DNA of 53,645 bases. It comes from Deltaproteobacteria bacterium (GTDB taxonomy: Bacteria; Desulfobacterota; Binatia; UBA9968). A model generated the notes under the pieces. It worked only from the letters and a program-made list of their open reading frames with translations. It was not told where the DNA came from and did no database searches. The position numbers were made by a program, and so were the translations under genes. The DNA lies in contig SHYW01000025.1 in assembly GCA_009692615.1 (NCBI GenBank), positions 1-53,645 on the forward strand, read 5' to 3'. Positions 7,924-17,246 of this stretch are shown piece after piece. Numbering within the stretch: position 1 is the stretch's first letter; each line of letters starts with the position of its first letter.

Positions 7924-8594
7924 TTTCGTTTAGAGTTCTTTCCTTGGGCTTGGGCGACTGCCTTCACGAACTTTTGCATTTCCTGGACGAACGGCTTCTG
8001 GCCTTTTTTCTCGAGCAAGCCGCCAAGATAGGCGCTGCCCAGACAAATCCCCGTCACGCCAACCTCGACATACTCTTTCACATTTTTTAAATTCACGCCG
8101 CCGGAAACCATGAACCGCACGTCGGGAAACGGTCCGTGCATCTGCTGAATGAAATAAGGGCCGCCGGCCAAGTCCGCCGGAAAGATCTTCACCAAGTCAG
8201 CATGCGCGCGCTGCGCCGCGATGATCTCCGTCGCCGTCGCCGCGCCGGGAAAGCACGCGATGTTCGCCGTGTGGCAGAGGCCGACGAGATTTAATTCTAG
8301 TGACGGCGAAACTACGAACTGGGCGCCAACGCCGATCGCCCGCTCGGCTTGCTGTGAAGCCAGTACGGTGCCGGCACCGACATGAATACCGCTACGCCGC
8401 GACAACTCTTTGATCACGTCCAACGCGCCGGGCACGCTAAAAGTGATTTCGATAAACTTGATGCCCCCTGCAGCCGCGGCATTCGCTAGCGAGAGAGCGT
8501 CTTCGGGTGTTTTCGAACGCACCACGGCGACTAAACGGCTGGCATGTAATTCTGCAATCAATTTAATTCTATCCATAGCAATTCTTCTATTCAT
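7920..8594 (-). CDS. KDPG/KHG aldolase-like protein
   Basis: This 224-residue class I aldolase resembles Eda and DgoA. The catalytic Glu is E49 in FIEITF and the Schiff-base Lys is K136 in DLVKIFPADLAGGP. The arginine four residues after the Glu that grips the KDPG carboxylate in Eda is replaced by Ser (S53), so the substrate is probably not KDPG. The start at 8594 uses GGAGAAGG five nt upstream, supplied by a hairpin repeat; ATG 8576 is an alternative without a good site. It sits between the SDR gene and the decarboxylase-like gene in the same operon. Confidence 0.85.
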   Translation of the reverse strand: MNRRIAMDRIKLIAELHASRLVAVVRSKTPEDALSLANAAAAGGIKFIEITFSVPGALDVIKELSRRSGIHVGAGTVLASQQAERAIGVGAQFVVSPSLELNLVGLCHTANIACFPGAATATEIIAAQRAHADLVKIFPADLAGGPYFIQQMHGPFPDVRFMVSGGVNLKNVKEYVEVGVTGICLGSAYLGGLLEKKGQKPFVQEMQKFVKAVAQAQGKNSKRK

Positions 8595-8597
8595 ATC

Positions 8598-8620
8598 CCT
8601 TCTCCCCTTGCGGGAGAAGG
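8598..8620. repeat. Hairpin repeat containing the aldolase ribosome-binding site
   Basis: CCTTCTCCC (8598-8606) and GGGAGAAGG (8612-8620) form a perfect 9-bp stem with a 5-nt loop. On the minus strand the arm nearest the aldolase start supplies its Shine-Dalgarno sequence, which would be hidden when the stem forms. A second imperfect inverted repeat of C-rich and G-rich words follows at 8646-8690. Confidence 0.75.
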
Positions 8621-8697
8621 TTAGGATGAGGGGTATCAGGTGACCGCCCTCACCCTTCCCTCTCCCATCGGAATGGGCGAGGGTGGGAAAGGAATTT

Positions 8698-9465
8698 TCA
8701 ACTCAGACTTAGCCCGCCGTCCACCAGCAGCGTCTGGCCGGTAACAAAATCACCGCCGGTGATCAGCCCGAGAATCGCGCCGGCGATATCGTCCGGCGTC
8801 GCGATACGCTGCAGCGGATAACCTGCCGACGCTTTGGCAATCACTTGCTGGTAATCCGCGCCGAAGTGCTGGCTCATCCATGGCGTATCGGTAAACGCCG
8901 GCGCGACGCAGTTGACGCGCACCTTGGGCGCCATCGCCACGGCCAAGCCTTTGGTCATATAAATCAGCGCCGCCTTCGCCGTTCCGTATGCTAGTGAAGA
9001 CATCGTCGACGGCGCCAACACGCCGGAAATCGACGAGACGTTGACGATCATGCCGTGATTCGCTTCGAGCAGTTTCTGCGCCGCGCGGGCGCAACGAAAC
9101 GCGCCTTTCACGTTCACGTCGAGAATCTCATCCCAAATCGGATCCGTGAGGCCTTCAAGATCCGCCAGCTTCACCCAATGCGTCACGCCGGCGTTGTTAA
9201 TCAATATATCCAAGCGGCCGAACCGATCGTGAATCTTGCCGATCATCGCCCGCACTTGCGCGTCGCTCTGAACGTCAGCTTGAATAGCGATCGCCGTAAC
9301 GCCGCTGCGTTCAAGCTCCACCGCAAGCGCCTCAGCCTCGTCATTGGACTTGCGATAATTGATCGCCACGCCGCTCACGCCCGCCTGCGCCAGCGCACGC
9401 ACCGCGGCGCCGCCGATCCCGCCGGCGCCGCCGGTCACCAGAGCTACTCTACCTTGCAGATTCAT
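8698..9465 (-). CDS. Short-chain dehydrogenase/reductase (FabG-like)
   Basis: This is a classical SDR of 255 residues with the cofactor motif TGGAGGIG (11-18), NNAG (90-93), catalytic S144/S145, Y160 and K164 (YGTAK), and a C terminus ending in TGQTLLVDGG. It reduces a keto group or oxidises an alcohol using NAD(P)H. Specificity cannot be read off. A GAGGTAATC site precedes the ATG. In the operon it sits between hyuB and the aldolase-like gene, suggesting a step in the same catabolic route. Confidence 0.9.
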   Translation of the reverse strand: MNLQGRVALVTGGAGGIGGAAVRALAQAGVSGVAINYRKSNDEAEALAVELERSGVTAIAIQADVQSDAQVRAMIGKIHDRFGRLDILINNAGVTHWVKLADLEGLTDPIWDEILDVNVKGAFRCARAAQKLLEANHGMIVNVSSISGVLAPSTMSSLAYGTAKAALIYMTKGLAVAMAPKVRVNCVAPAFTDTPWMSQHFGADYQQVIAKASAGYPLQRIATPDDIAGAILGLITGGDFVTGQTLLVDGGLSLS

Positions 9466-9498
9466 GTTCAGATTACCTCAATTGCAAATTCAAAATTC

Positions 9499-9543
9499 CA
9501 GATTCCAAATTCTTCGGACCGAAAATCTGGAATTTGGAATCTG
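9499..9543. repeat. Intergenic inverted repeat (CAGATTCCAAATTC family)
   Basis: CAGATTCCAAATTC at 9499-9512 is perfectly inverted at 9530-9543, with a 17-nt loop. Shorter echoes of the same word surround it from 9486 to 9555. It fills the gap between hyuB and the SDR gene. Confidence 0.8.
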
Positions 9544-9553
9544 TAATCTGAAA

Positions 9554-11278
9554 TTACCTGTTCCCTCGAAGCGCTGCCGTCCGCACGGCATCAACTTGCC
9601 ACTCCTTAGGTAACCTGACTAACGCATCAGCCTTGCCGTGGTAAGCGACGGCTACGCCATATTTTTCTTCCGCCGCTTCCACCGTGACGTACCCTTCGAT
9701 GACATCCCAAAGAACTTTTTTCGCTTCGCGTTTGAACGGATCGCCGTAGCCGCCGCCGCCGGGCAGATTGACGTGGACGACATCTTTGGCGGTCAAGTCT
9801 TTGAGCGCCTTGGCGTGGAGTTTTTTGCCGTCATCCATGGCAACTTCGCCGGGCGCGCCCGATTTACCGCCCAACAAACCGGGCGCGGGATATTCGGTGC
9901 GGTCGGCGATGGAGCTGACGCTCCATTTGCCGTCGCCGCGCCGGGCGAATTCGGTCAATTGTCCTAAACCGCCGCGCCAAGTTCCCGGCCCGCCGGAATC
10001 CGCGCGCAATTCGCGCCGCTTCAACACGACCGGCGACAAACTCTCGATCACTTCGGCGGGCACACCGGCGACGCCGCTGGGAAAGCCGACGGCGTTCAAA
10101 CCATCCTTCGTTGGACGCGCGCCGGTGCCGCCGACTTGAAATACGGTCAAAGTAAACGGCGGATTCTGGCCGCGCCAAACGCTCAGCCAAATCGGATCGG
10201 CGCCCGGCGCCATCAGCCGTCCCGGCATCGCCCCGGACAGCGCCGCGAAGATCGCGCTCGGAATGAAATGGCCGATCACCTGGCGGCTCGCCACCGGCGC
10301 GGGATCGAGGGCGTTGAGAATGCAACCTTCGGGCGCGCTCACATGCACCGGGCGAAAGCTGCCCTCGTTATGCGGCACGTCGGGACAGATCGCCGCCTTG
10401 ATCGCGAAGCTGGCATACGCGTGAGTGTAATTGAGCACGACGTTGATACCGCGCGTGCTCTGCGGCGAGGAGCCGGTGAAGTCGATAAAGATTTCGTCGC
10501 CGGCGACTTTCACTTTGCAGCGGACGACGATCGGTTCTTCGAAACCGTCGCTCCAGGTTTCGTTAGACCATTCGCCGCTCGGCAGCTTGGCGATTTCGGC
10601 GCGCACGGCAATTTCCGATCGGCGGATAATTTCTTCCGCGACTTCGTCAATCGAATCGAGATTGAACTCATCCATCATTTCAAGCAGCGCCCGCCCGCCG
10701 GTTTCGTTGCACGAAGTCTGGGCGTAAAAATCGCCGATCACCTCATCCGGTTGGCGCACGTTGGTGCGGACGATCTGCATGAGTATTTTATTCGGCTCGC
10801 CGCGGTCGAACAGCTTCATGATCGGGATGCGCAGTCCCTCTTCGAAAACTTCGCGCGCTTCGGCGGAAAGAATCCGCCCGCCGATGTCCGCGCTGTGACA
10901 AGTGTTGGCGAACAGCGCGACCATCTTGCCGTTCTTGAAAATCGGCGTGGTGATCGTGATGTCGTTGATCTGTCCGGCGGTTTGCCAGGGGTCATTCGTA
11001 ATCAAAACATCGCCCGGCGCCAACTTGTCTGGCGGAAACGCCGCAAGAAAATGTTTCATCGACGTCGCCATGGCATTGATATGGCCCGGCGTGCCGCTGA
11101 TCGATTGCGAGATCATCCGCCCCTTGGTGTCGAACATGCCGCAGGCGAGATCCTGGCTTTCGCGGACGATGGTGCTGAACGCCGTGCGAATCAGCGCGTC
11201 CTGCTGCTCGTTGGCCACCGAGAGAAATCGGTTCCAGATCACTTCCAGCGTAACCGGATCGATGACTTTATTTTCCAT
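9554..11278 (-). CDS. Hydantoinase B / oxoprolinase subunit
   Basis: This 574-residue HyuB-type subunit has typical segments: DPVTLEVIWNRFLSVANEQ, NDPWQTAGQINDITI, CHSADIGGR, the glycine-rich PLGL-like middle, and the C-terminal LPGGGGYGDPFKRE. With HyuA it forms ATP-dependent enzymes that open cyclic amides (hydantoins, 5-oxoproline) or carboxylate ketones. The first 11 nt overlap the end of hyuA, so translation is probably coupled. It has a second copy at 41820-43556 in a similar operon. Confidence 0.93.
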   Translation of the reverse strand: MENKVIDPVTLEVIWNRFLSVANEQQDALIRTAFSTIVRESQDLACGMFDTKGRMISQSISGTPGHINAMATSMKHFLAAFPPDKLAPGDVLITNDPWQTAGQINDITITTPIFKNGKMVALFANTCHSADIGGRILSAEAREVFEEGLRIPIMKLFDRGEPNKILMQIVRTNVRQPDEVIGDFYAQTSCNETGGRALLEMMDEFNLDSIDEVAEEIIRRSEIAVRAEIAKLPSGEWSNETWSDGFEEPIVVRCKVKVAGDEIFIDFTGSSPQSTRGINVVLNYTHAYASFAIKAAICPDVPHNEGSFRPVHVSAPEGCILNALDPAPVASRQVIGHFIPSAIFAALSGAMPGRLMAPGADPIWLSVWRGQNPPFTLTVFQVGGTGARPTKDGLNAVGFPSGVAGVPAEVIESLSPVVLKRRELRADSGGPGTWRGGLGQLTEFARRGDGKWSVSSIADRTEYPAPGLLGGKSGAPGEVAMDDGKKLHAKALKDLTAKDVVHVNLPGGGGYGDPFKREAKKVLWDVIEGYVTVEAAEEKYGVAVAYHGKADALVRLPKEWQVDAVRTAALRGNR

Positions 11279-13364
11279 CGTGCATCCCGCCTATTCCAAC
11301 AACGACGTTCAAGCGTTCGTCGACCCGCGCCCGGCCGCTCACGCCGATGATCAAAGTCGATTCGCGCTCTTCGACGATCGCCGGCCCAGCGAATTCCATT
11401 CCGGGTTCAAGCGCGTAGCGATCGAAGATCGCGGTTTCGACGTAACCATTAGTTTCGGAAAAAAACGCCAAGCGCGAACCTTTGCGCGCATCGCTACGTT
11501 TGTTCGATGATGCGCGCGCAAGTTTCAAATTCATATCCGGCCGCGGCCCGCTCGCGACCACGCGCCAGTTGATTACTTCGAGCGCTACGTCCGGTCCCTT
11601 GCGGCCGTAGAGCGCTTCGTAGGTACGTTCGAATTCGACCGTCACGCGAGCTAAGTCATTCCAACTCAATACTCCATCCGGCAATGCAACAGACACCTCA
11701 TGTCCTTGGCCAACGTAACGAATGTCGGCGGTGCGTCGGTAGCTGATATCCTTTTTAGTCAAACCGGAATTTTCTAAAACCTGACAACCTTCCTTGGCCA
11801 TTTCATCGAGCAAACGATTGGCCAAATTCCAATCAAGCTCGTCCATGCGGCTGTAAGCGCTGCGCACGAAATCGAACGCCAACGGAGCGGCGAGCAAACC
11901 GAACGTCGAACCGACGCCGGCGCCGAAGGGCGAAATCAAAGCCGGCAAGCGGAGAATCTCCGCGACCCGATAACCATGCACCGGACCGGCGCCGCCAAAG
12001 GCGTACATCGGCATACGCCGCGGATCTTTGCCGCGCTCGCCCAAATGAGCGCGCGCGGCATTGGCCATGTTCTCATTGACGATCTGATGAATGCCCCAGG
12101 CGACTTGCTCCGCCGACATCTTCAACGGCTGGCCTAAGCGTTCCAGCGCTTTCTTGGTGCCGTCCACATCGAGCTTCATCTTACCGCCGAGAAAATAATT
12201 GGCGTCGAGATAACCGAGAACGAGATCGGCATCGGTCACCGTCGGCTGCGTGCCGCCTTGGCCGTAACAGACCGGTCCAGGGTCGGCGCCCGAACTATCC
12301 GGCCCGACTTTGAGAAGTCCAAGCGAATCTACCCGCGCGATGCTGCCGCCGCCGGCGCCGAGCTCGATCATATCGATGACCGGAATGCGCACCGGTAAAC
12401 CGCTGCCTTTGCGAAATCGATAAACACGGTCAACCTCGAACTCGTGAGTTTTCAGCGGCTGGCCGTCGTCGATGACGCAGAGTTTAGCGGTCGTCCCGCC
12501 CATGTCGAAGGAAAGTAGATCGCGATGGCCCGAGCGCATGCCCGCTTCGGCGGCGGCAATCGCACCGGCGGCGGGACCGGATTCGAGCAAGCGCACGGGA
12601 AAGCGCGAAGCCGTTTCTCGCGTGGCAATGCCGCCGCTCGAAAGCATGACGAAAAAACTGCCGCGAAATCCGATCTGATCCAAACGCGCTTGCAGTTGTG
12701 CGAGATAATCCGAAACCCGCTCTTGCACGTAGACATTCGCCAGCGTCGTGCTGGTGCGCTGAAACTCACGGATCTCGGCGACCACTTCGGAGCTGAGCGA
12801 CACGCGGATCAGCGGAGCGATCTCAGCGATAATCTCCGCCGTGCGCTTTTCATGGGCGGGATTGCGAAAACTATTGAGATAACAAACGCCGATCGCTTTG
12901 ATGCCTTTGTCGCGCAGCTCAGCAACTAACCTGCGGACAAACGGCTCGTCTAATAAGAGTAGCACGCTGCCGTCGGCAGCGACTCGTTCCGGCACATCGA
13001 AGCGCAGATGGCGCGGTACTAAAGGCTTGGGCAAATCTAAATTGAGATCGTACAGCTCGTAGCGATGTTCCCGGCCGATCTCCACCGCATCGCGAAAGCC
13101 AGCCGTGGTGAGCAATGCGGTGAGTGCTCCTTTGCGCTCGATCAGCGCATTGGTGACCAGCGTCGTACCGTGAATCAATGTGCCACGCTGTCGGGCGTCC
13201 ACCGAGCCATCATCGAACGCCGGCCGCAGCGCATTCTCCACCGCCAAGCTCGGATCGCCAGGCGTGGTCAAAGTCTTGGCGATGACGGCGCTGCCATCGT
13301 CGCCAACTAACAGCATGTCGGTGAAGGTCCCGCCGATATCGATGGCTACTCTGTACATGGACAT
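11268..13364 (-). CDS. Hydantoinase A / oxoprolinase subunit (ATP-binding)
   Basis: This 698-residue HyuA-type subunit has an actin-like ATPase fold: an N-terminal DIGGTFTDML phosphate loop, SGPAAGAIAAA, FDMGGTTAKLCVID, GAGGGSIAR and AFGGAGPVHGYRV. It supplies the ATP-dependent half of a hydantoinase/oxoprolinase/acetophenone-carboxylase-type complex with the adjacent HyuB. The start may be ATG 13364 or 13358; neither has a strong Shine-Dalgarno sequence. It follows the LLM gene after a gap filled by a word repeat. Confidence 0.93.
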   Translation of the reverse strand: MSMYRVAIDIGGTFTDMLLVGDDGSAVIAKTLTTPGDPSLAVENALRPAFDDGSVDARQRGTLIHGTTLVTNALIERKGALTALLTTAGFRDAVEIGREHRYELYDLNLDLPKPLVPRHLRFDVPERVAADGSVLLLLDEPFVRRLVAELRDKGIKAIGVCYLNSFRNPAHEKRTAEIIAEIAPLIRVSLSSEVVAEIREFQRTSTTLANVYVQERVSDYLAQLQARLDQIGFRGSFFVMLSSGGIATRETASRFPVRLLESGPAAGAIAAAEAGMRSGHRDLLSFDMGGTTAKLCVIDDGQPLKTHEFEVDRVYRFRKGSGLPVRIPVIDMIELGAGGGSIARVDSLGLLKVGPDSSGADPGPVCYGQGGTQPTVTDADLVLGYLDANYFLGGKMKLDVDGTKKALERLGQPLKMSAEQVAWGIHQIVNENMANAARAHLGERGKDPRRMPMYAFGGAGPVHGYRVAEILRLPALISPFGAGVGSTFGLLAAPLAFDFVRSAYSRMDELDWNLANRLLDEMAKEGCQVLENSGLTKKDISYRRTADIRYVGQGHEVSVALPDGVLSWNDLARVTVEFERTYEALYGRKGPDVALEVINWRVVASGPRPDMNLKLARASSNKRSDARKGSRLAFFSETNGYVETAIFDRYALEPGMEFAGPAIVEERESTLIIGVSGRARVDERLNVVVGIGGMHDGK

Positions 13365-13365
13365 T

Positions 13366-13432
13366 GGTTTCGGGTTACGCGTTTCGAGTTCCGGGTCAAA
13401 ACTCGCAACCCGAAACGCCGAACTCGAAACCC
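13366..13432. repeat. Interleaved GTTTCGGGTT / GTTTCGAGTT repeat
   Basis: Words are ordered A (GGTTTCGGGTT, 13366), B (GTTTCGAGTT, 13381), A' (AACCCGAAAC, 13407), B' (AACTCGAAACC, 13421). The A-B-A'-B' order cannot form one simple hairpin but could form alternative stems. It fills the gap between hyuA and the LLM gene. Confidence 0.7.
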
Positions 13433-13438
13433 ATTTAG

Positions 13439-14458
13439 CTATTGAGCGAACAGATCCAACAACCGCTGGGTCTGATGCGCCGCCGCCGGACGCAGCAGCG
13501 GCACCTGGACGCCGGCGTCGCGGTATTGCTGCACGCGCTTTTTCACTTCGTCCGGCGTGCCGCTGGCGGTCATGCCTTCGACGTAGGAGTCGGGAATCGC
13601 TTTGATCAACCCTTCCATGCCGCCCGCGGCGTGGGCCTTTTCGAACAGCGGAATATCTTCTTTGTGAATGTACGGTTCACCGACCTTCATCTTCGGCGCG
13701 GCGATAAACGAAATTTGCACCGGGTCGAGCTTGGTCGCCACTTCCCAGCGCACTGCGTCGAGCGCTTTTTTATGATCGTCTTCGATGGAGCAGTTGATGA
13801 TCTGCGCGACAAAGAATTTCGAAAAGTCACGCCCGGCTTGCTCGGCCGACTCTTTGATGATCTTGAGCGCGTTTGCCGTATATTCAGGCGAGCAGACGGC
13901 ATTCAAAATAACGCCGTCACCGACCGCGCCCGCGAGCTTCAAACCGATGGTCGCCGTCGCTGGAACGTAAAATGGAATATGCGCGCGCACCGGCTTCCAG
14001 CCTAGGCCGACGTTATCGAAGTTGACGAACTTGCCGTGATAGGAAACCTTGTCGCCGCTGAACAGCAAACGCATCGACTCGATATATTCGCGCAGCACTT
14101 CGGTCGGCGTCGCGCCGACATCCTGCGGCAGCGCATGCACCCGCGCGTGGCTCTTGGTGCAAGCTCCCGGCGCGGCGGTGATCCGCCCGCCGCTAAGTTC
14201 ATCCAAGGTCGCCAGCGACTGCGCCATCACCACCGGACCGCGCAGACGCACGATCTGGGTCGTGCCCATGACCATGTTCTTGGTCGCCAAACTGATCGCC
14301 GCCAGCGAACTCACCGAATCGCGCATGAGCTCGACGGTCTCGGAGAAAAAAGCCATCTCGAAGCCGCGCTCTTCCGCCTGCTTCATGACATCGGACATTT
14401 CTCTTACGTTGGTGAATTTGCCGTAGCCTAAGGCGTAACCGACTCTTGTTTTCGCCAT
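13439..14458 (-). CDS. LLM-class flavin-dependent oxidoreductase
   Basis: This 339-residue luciferase-like TIM-barrel oxidoreductase uses FMNH2 or F420. Recognisable parts are AEERGFEMAFFSETVELMRD, MVMGTTQIVRLRGPVVMAQSLATLDELSGGR, and GLKLAGAVGDGVILN. The ATG at 14458 has AAGGAG upstream; the frame before it is not conserved-looking. It is the first gene of the six-gene operon and faces a divergent SBP gene across a 137-bp control region. It could oxygenate or desaturate the product of, or precursor for, the Hyu enzyme. Confidence 0.9.
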   Translation of the reverse strand: MAKTRVGYALGYGKFTNVREMSDVMKQAEERGFEMAFFSETVELMRDSVSSLAAISLATKNMVMGTTQIVRLRGPVVMAQSLATLDELSGGRITAAPGACTKSHARVHALPQDVGATPTEVLREYIESMRLLFSGDKVSYHGKFVNFDNVGLGWKPVRAHIPFYVPATATIGLKLAGAVGDGVILNAVCSPEYTANALKIIKESAEQAGRDFSKFFVAQIINCSIEDDHKKALDAVRWEVATKLDPVQISFIAAPKMKVGEPYIHKEDIPLFEKAHAAGGMEGLIKAIPDSYVEGMTASGTPDEVKKRVQQYRDAGVQVPLLRPAAAHQTQRLLDLFAQ

Positions 14459-14559
14459 TCGAAAATTCTCCTTAGTCAAAATCCCAGGCGTTCAAAACGC
14501 GCCGCGGAACAGACTCATTCCTACGCAAAGTCGCCCGATCAGTCAATCGCCGATCCGGT

Positions 14560-14589
14560 TTGACAGGTTGGTTCAGCACCAAGTATCTT
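14560..14589 (+). promoter_or_regulatory. Promoter for SBP gene, predicted leaderless
   Basis: A perfect TTGACA (14560-14565) and TATCTT (14584-14589) are spaced 18 nt apart. Only six nt separate the -10 box from the ATG at 14596, so transcription should begin at or next to the start codon. No Shine-Dalgarno sequence is present. Confidence 0.6.
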
Positions 14590-14595
14590 CCGCCC

Positions 14596-15579
14596 ATGGT
14601 CGCTAAACTGCTCATAGCCCTGGCGCTTTGGCCGCTGCTCTCAACATCTAGCGCCTCGGGCCAAACCAAGCTCAAGATGAACATCATCTACCCCGCCATC
14701 AGCGGCGTCATGGCCGGCCTATGGGTGGCCGCCGAAGCTAACTATTTCGACAAATACGGCCTCGACGTGAAGTTAGTCTATATCCCCACCGCGCTCCAAG
14801 CGACGCGGGTGATACTGAGCGGCGAGTCGCCCATCGGCCTGACCGGCGGTACGCCGGTGGTCAAAGCCACGCTGGGCGGCGCCGAGTTGGTGTTCGTCGG
14901 CGGCGTCGCCAACGTGCCGGCATTTTACATCATGGCCGCGCCGGAAATAAAAACCGTCGCCGACCTGAAAGGCAAGACTCTCGGCGTCACTCGTTTTGGC
15001 TCGTCCACCGATTTCGCGCTGCGCTATTTACTGCAAAAGCATGGCCTCAACCCCGACAAGGACGTCAATATTTTACAGATGGGCGGCATGCCCGAGCTCG
15101 CCGCGGCGCTGTCAAAAAAATTGATCGTCGCGGCGCCCCTGTCCGCGCCGACCCATGTGCGCGCCCGCGGCGCCGGCGCGCAGCCGCTGCTCGATCTCGC
15201 CAAGGCCGGCATCTACTTTCCCCAATCCGCCTACGCCACGCGGCGCAGCTATTTGAAAGCGAATCGTGAAGTCGTGAGCAATTTTTTCAAAGCCTATTCA
15301 GAAGGGTTACAGCGCTTGATCACCGACAAGCAGCTCGGCAAGAAAATCATTCAGAAGTACACCCGCGACGAGAGCGACGAGCTGATCGAAGCCGCCTGGC
15401 AATACGCCTTCGACTACATCGCCCGCCCGCCCTATATCCCGCGCGAAGGAATCCTAGAAATCCTCAAACAAAGCCCCGTCGCCGAAGCCAGGAAGGCCAA
15501 CCCCGATCACTTCATCGATAATAGCGTGGTCAAAGAGCTCGACGACGCCGGCTTCTTTCGGCAGATCGGCATGAAATAA
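14596..15579 (+). CDS. ABC-type substrate-binding protein (NMT1/THI5-like)
   Basis: This 327-residue exported binding protein has a signal peptide (VAKLLIALALWPLLSTSSASG). The mature part opens LKMNIIYPAISGVMAGLWVAAEANYFDKYGLDVKLVY and carries the family core GKTLGVTRFGSSTDFALRYLL. It would capture a small organic ligand in the periplasm. The divergent position next to the LLM-hyuA-hyuB operon parallels the SBP-hyuA-hyuB-LLM operon at 38786-44548, so the ligand is probably the substrate of that pathway. It lacks the CCCFC motif of the thiamin enzyme THI5. Confidence 0.88.
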   Translation: MVAKLLIALALWPLLSTSSASGQTKLKMNIIYPAISGVMAGLWVAAEANYFDKYGLDVKLVYIPTALQATRVILSGESPIGLTGGTPVVKATLGGAELVFVGGVANVPAFYIMAAPEIKTVADLKGKTLGVTRFGSSTDFALRYLLQKHGLNPDKDVNILQMGGMPELAAALSKKLIVAAPLSAPTHVRARGAGAQPLLDLAKAGIYFPQSAYATRRSYLKANREVVSNFFKAYSEGLQRLITDKQLGKKIIQKYTRDESDELIEAAWQYAFDYIARPPYIPREGILEILKQSPVAEARKANPDHFIDNSVVKELDDAGFFRQIGMK

Positions 15580-15582
15580 GAA

Positions 15583-15706
15583 TTGGAGTACTGGAGTGGT
15601 GGAGTTTTGGAGTACTGGGGCCGCCCCGTCGATCCAAAAGCACCGAACGCGATCCGCAATGCTCGATTCTCAATCCTCGGCCCAACACTCCATTACTCCA
15701 TTCCCC
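15583..15706. repeat. GGAGTACTGGAGT-type word repeat between convergent genes
   Basis: Left-side words GGAGTACTGG (twice) and TGGAGT are mirrored by ACTCCATTACTCCATT on the right. The repeat fills the gap between the convergent SBP genes ending at 15579 and 15707 and may act as a transcription barrier. Confidence 0.55.
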
Positions 15707-17233
15707 TCACCGCACCTTCATATTCCAACCGAAGATGCGCTCACTCGGCAGCGGCCGGTATTCGACGTTCTTCGCCATGCCGAAGAGCAACTGGTGGCGC
15801 CAGAGAAAATGCGCCGGCGCTTCTTCCGTAATGAGGCTCATCGCTTCGGCCAAAGCCTTCTTGCGCTTGACGGGATCGAAGGTTTGCCGTTCTTGCTTGA
15901 GCAGCTCATCGACTTTGGGATTGGAGTAACCGATGCGCGGCGAGCCGCCGGTTTCAAAATATTGCGCCAAGGCGGCGCTGGGATCGACCACGCCGCCCCG
16001 GCCCATGTAGTAGAACGGCACTTTCCCTACTTGCACATTTGCCCACAGAGTCGCCCACTCCGGAGTGGCGAGCTTGGCGCGAAATCCCCCGGCGTTGAGC
16101 ATGGGAATCATCGCTTCGCTCAGCTGCTTATCCAGCGTGTAGCGCCCCACCGGAGTTTGCAATTCGACGTCGACGCCGTTTGGATAGCCGGCTTGCTTTA
16201 ACAGTTCCTTGGCCTTTTCCGGATTGTAACTGTACTTCGGTTGCAGGCTGGCATCGTAGCCGTACTGCCCTTCGCCGATGGGCCCATCGAGGCGCGACGC
16301 TTCGCTGCGCAGAATCGTCTTGATGATCGTATCGCGGTCGATGGCGTAGGCCACCGCTTGGCGCACCAGTTTGTTATCCCAGGGTTTGATCTTCGGCATC
16401 ATCGCTAAAAACATCAGTTCCGCGCTGTGAAACTTGACGATCTTGTGATTGGCGCTGCGCTCGACGCGCTCGCGCAGATGCGGCGGCACGAACTGGGCGA
16501 TTTGGATCTCGTTATTCAATAGGGCCGTCACCCGTTGCTCCGGTTCGCGCATGATGCGAAAGACGATTTCATCGGGCGCCTGCGGATACTGCTTCCACAT
16601 CGGATGGGACTTATCTTTGCCGATCACCAAGCGCTGTCCGGGAATCAGTTCGCGGAACTTGTACGGCCCGGCACCGAAGGGATACTGCTTGTCGGCGATC
16701 TCCGGTCCATGCTTATCGTAAAGATCTTTGCTGGTGACGATAATCCGGTCGAAGAGATAATCGAGCAGCGGCGCGGTGGGAATTTTCGTCGTGACCTGAA
16801 CGGTGTAGTCGTTGAGCGCCTTCTCGCTCGCCACCGCCGAAATGTTTTGCACCTGCTTGCTCTGCGGGTCATTGCGCGTGCGGCCCATGGAGTGGACGAT
16901 GTCGTGCGCCGTGACCGGCGTGCCGTTGTGAAACTTGAGCCCTTTGCGCACGTGGAACAGCCAGTTGTTGGGATCCTTGACCTCCCAGCGCTCCAGCACC
17001 AAGCCGACATGCTGACCCTTGTCGAAATCGTAGGTGCCGAGACAGCCCAGCACCTGGCACCACACGCTGTACATCAGCGACACGCTGTCGGCGTAGGGAT
17101 TGAACGTATCCATGGTTTCCGTGACGCCGATGGATATGCGCGTCTCAGCCGCGCCGCTTGTGTTCGCCGACAACCCAAGCGCAACCGAAAACCCAAGCGC
17201 AATCACCAACAACCTAAGACTCCCCTGCTTCAT
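15707..17233 (-). CDS. Oligopeptide-type solute-binding protein (SBP_bac_5), copy 2
   Basis: This 508-residue family-5 extracellular binding protein is related to OppA, DppA and NikA. A signal peptide (LLVIALGFSVALGLSANTSGA) precedes TRISIGVTETMDTFNPYADS. Family segments include ERWEVKDPNNWLFHVRKGLKFHNGTPVTAHDIVHS and VRQAVAYAIDR. The ATG at 17233 has AAGGAG. It lies 13 nt after a tandem paralogue and most residues match it. No permease or ATPase follows. The ligand is unknown; peptides, nickel chelates and other compounds are bound by relatives. Confidence 0.9.
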   Translation of the reverse strand: MKQGSLRLLVIALGFSVALGLSANTSGAAETRISIGVTETMDTFNPYADSVSLMYSVWCQVLGCLGTYDFDKGQHVGLVLERWEVKDPNNWLFHVRKGLKFHNGTPVTAHDIVHSMGRTRNDPQSKQVQNISAVASEKALNDYTVQVTTKIPTAPLLDYLFDRIIVTSKDLYDKHGPEIADKQYPFGAGPYKFRELIPGQRLVIGKDKSHPMWKQYPQAPDEIVFRIMREPEQRVTALLNNEIQIAQFVPPHLRERVERSANHKIVKFHSAELMFLAMMPKIKPWDNKLVRQAVAYAIDRDTIIKTILRSEASRLDGPIGEGQYGYDASLQPKYSYNPEKAKELLKQAGYPNGVDVELQTPVGRYTLDKQLSEAMIPMLNAGGFRAKLATPEWATLWANVQVGKVPFYYMGRGGVVDPSAALAQYFETGGSPRIGYSNPKVDELLKQERQTFDPVKRKKALAEAMSLITEEAPAHFLWRHQLLFGMAKNVEYRPLPSERIFGWNMKVR

Positions 17234-17246
17234 AGATTCTCCTTTG

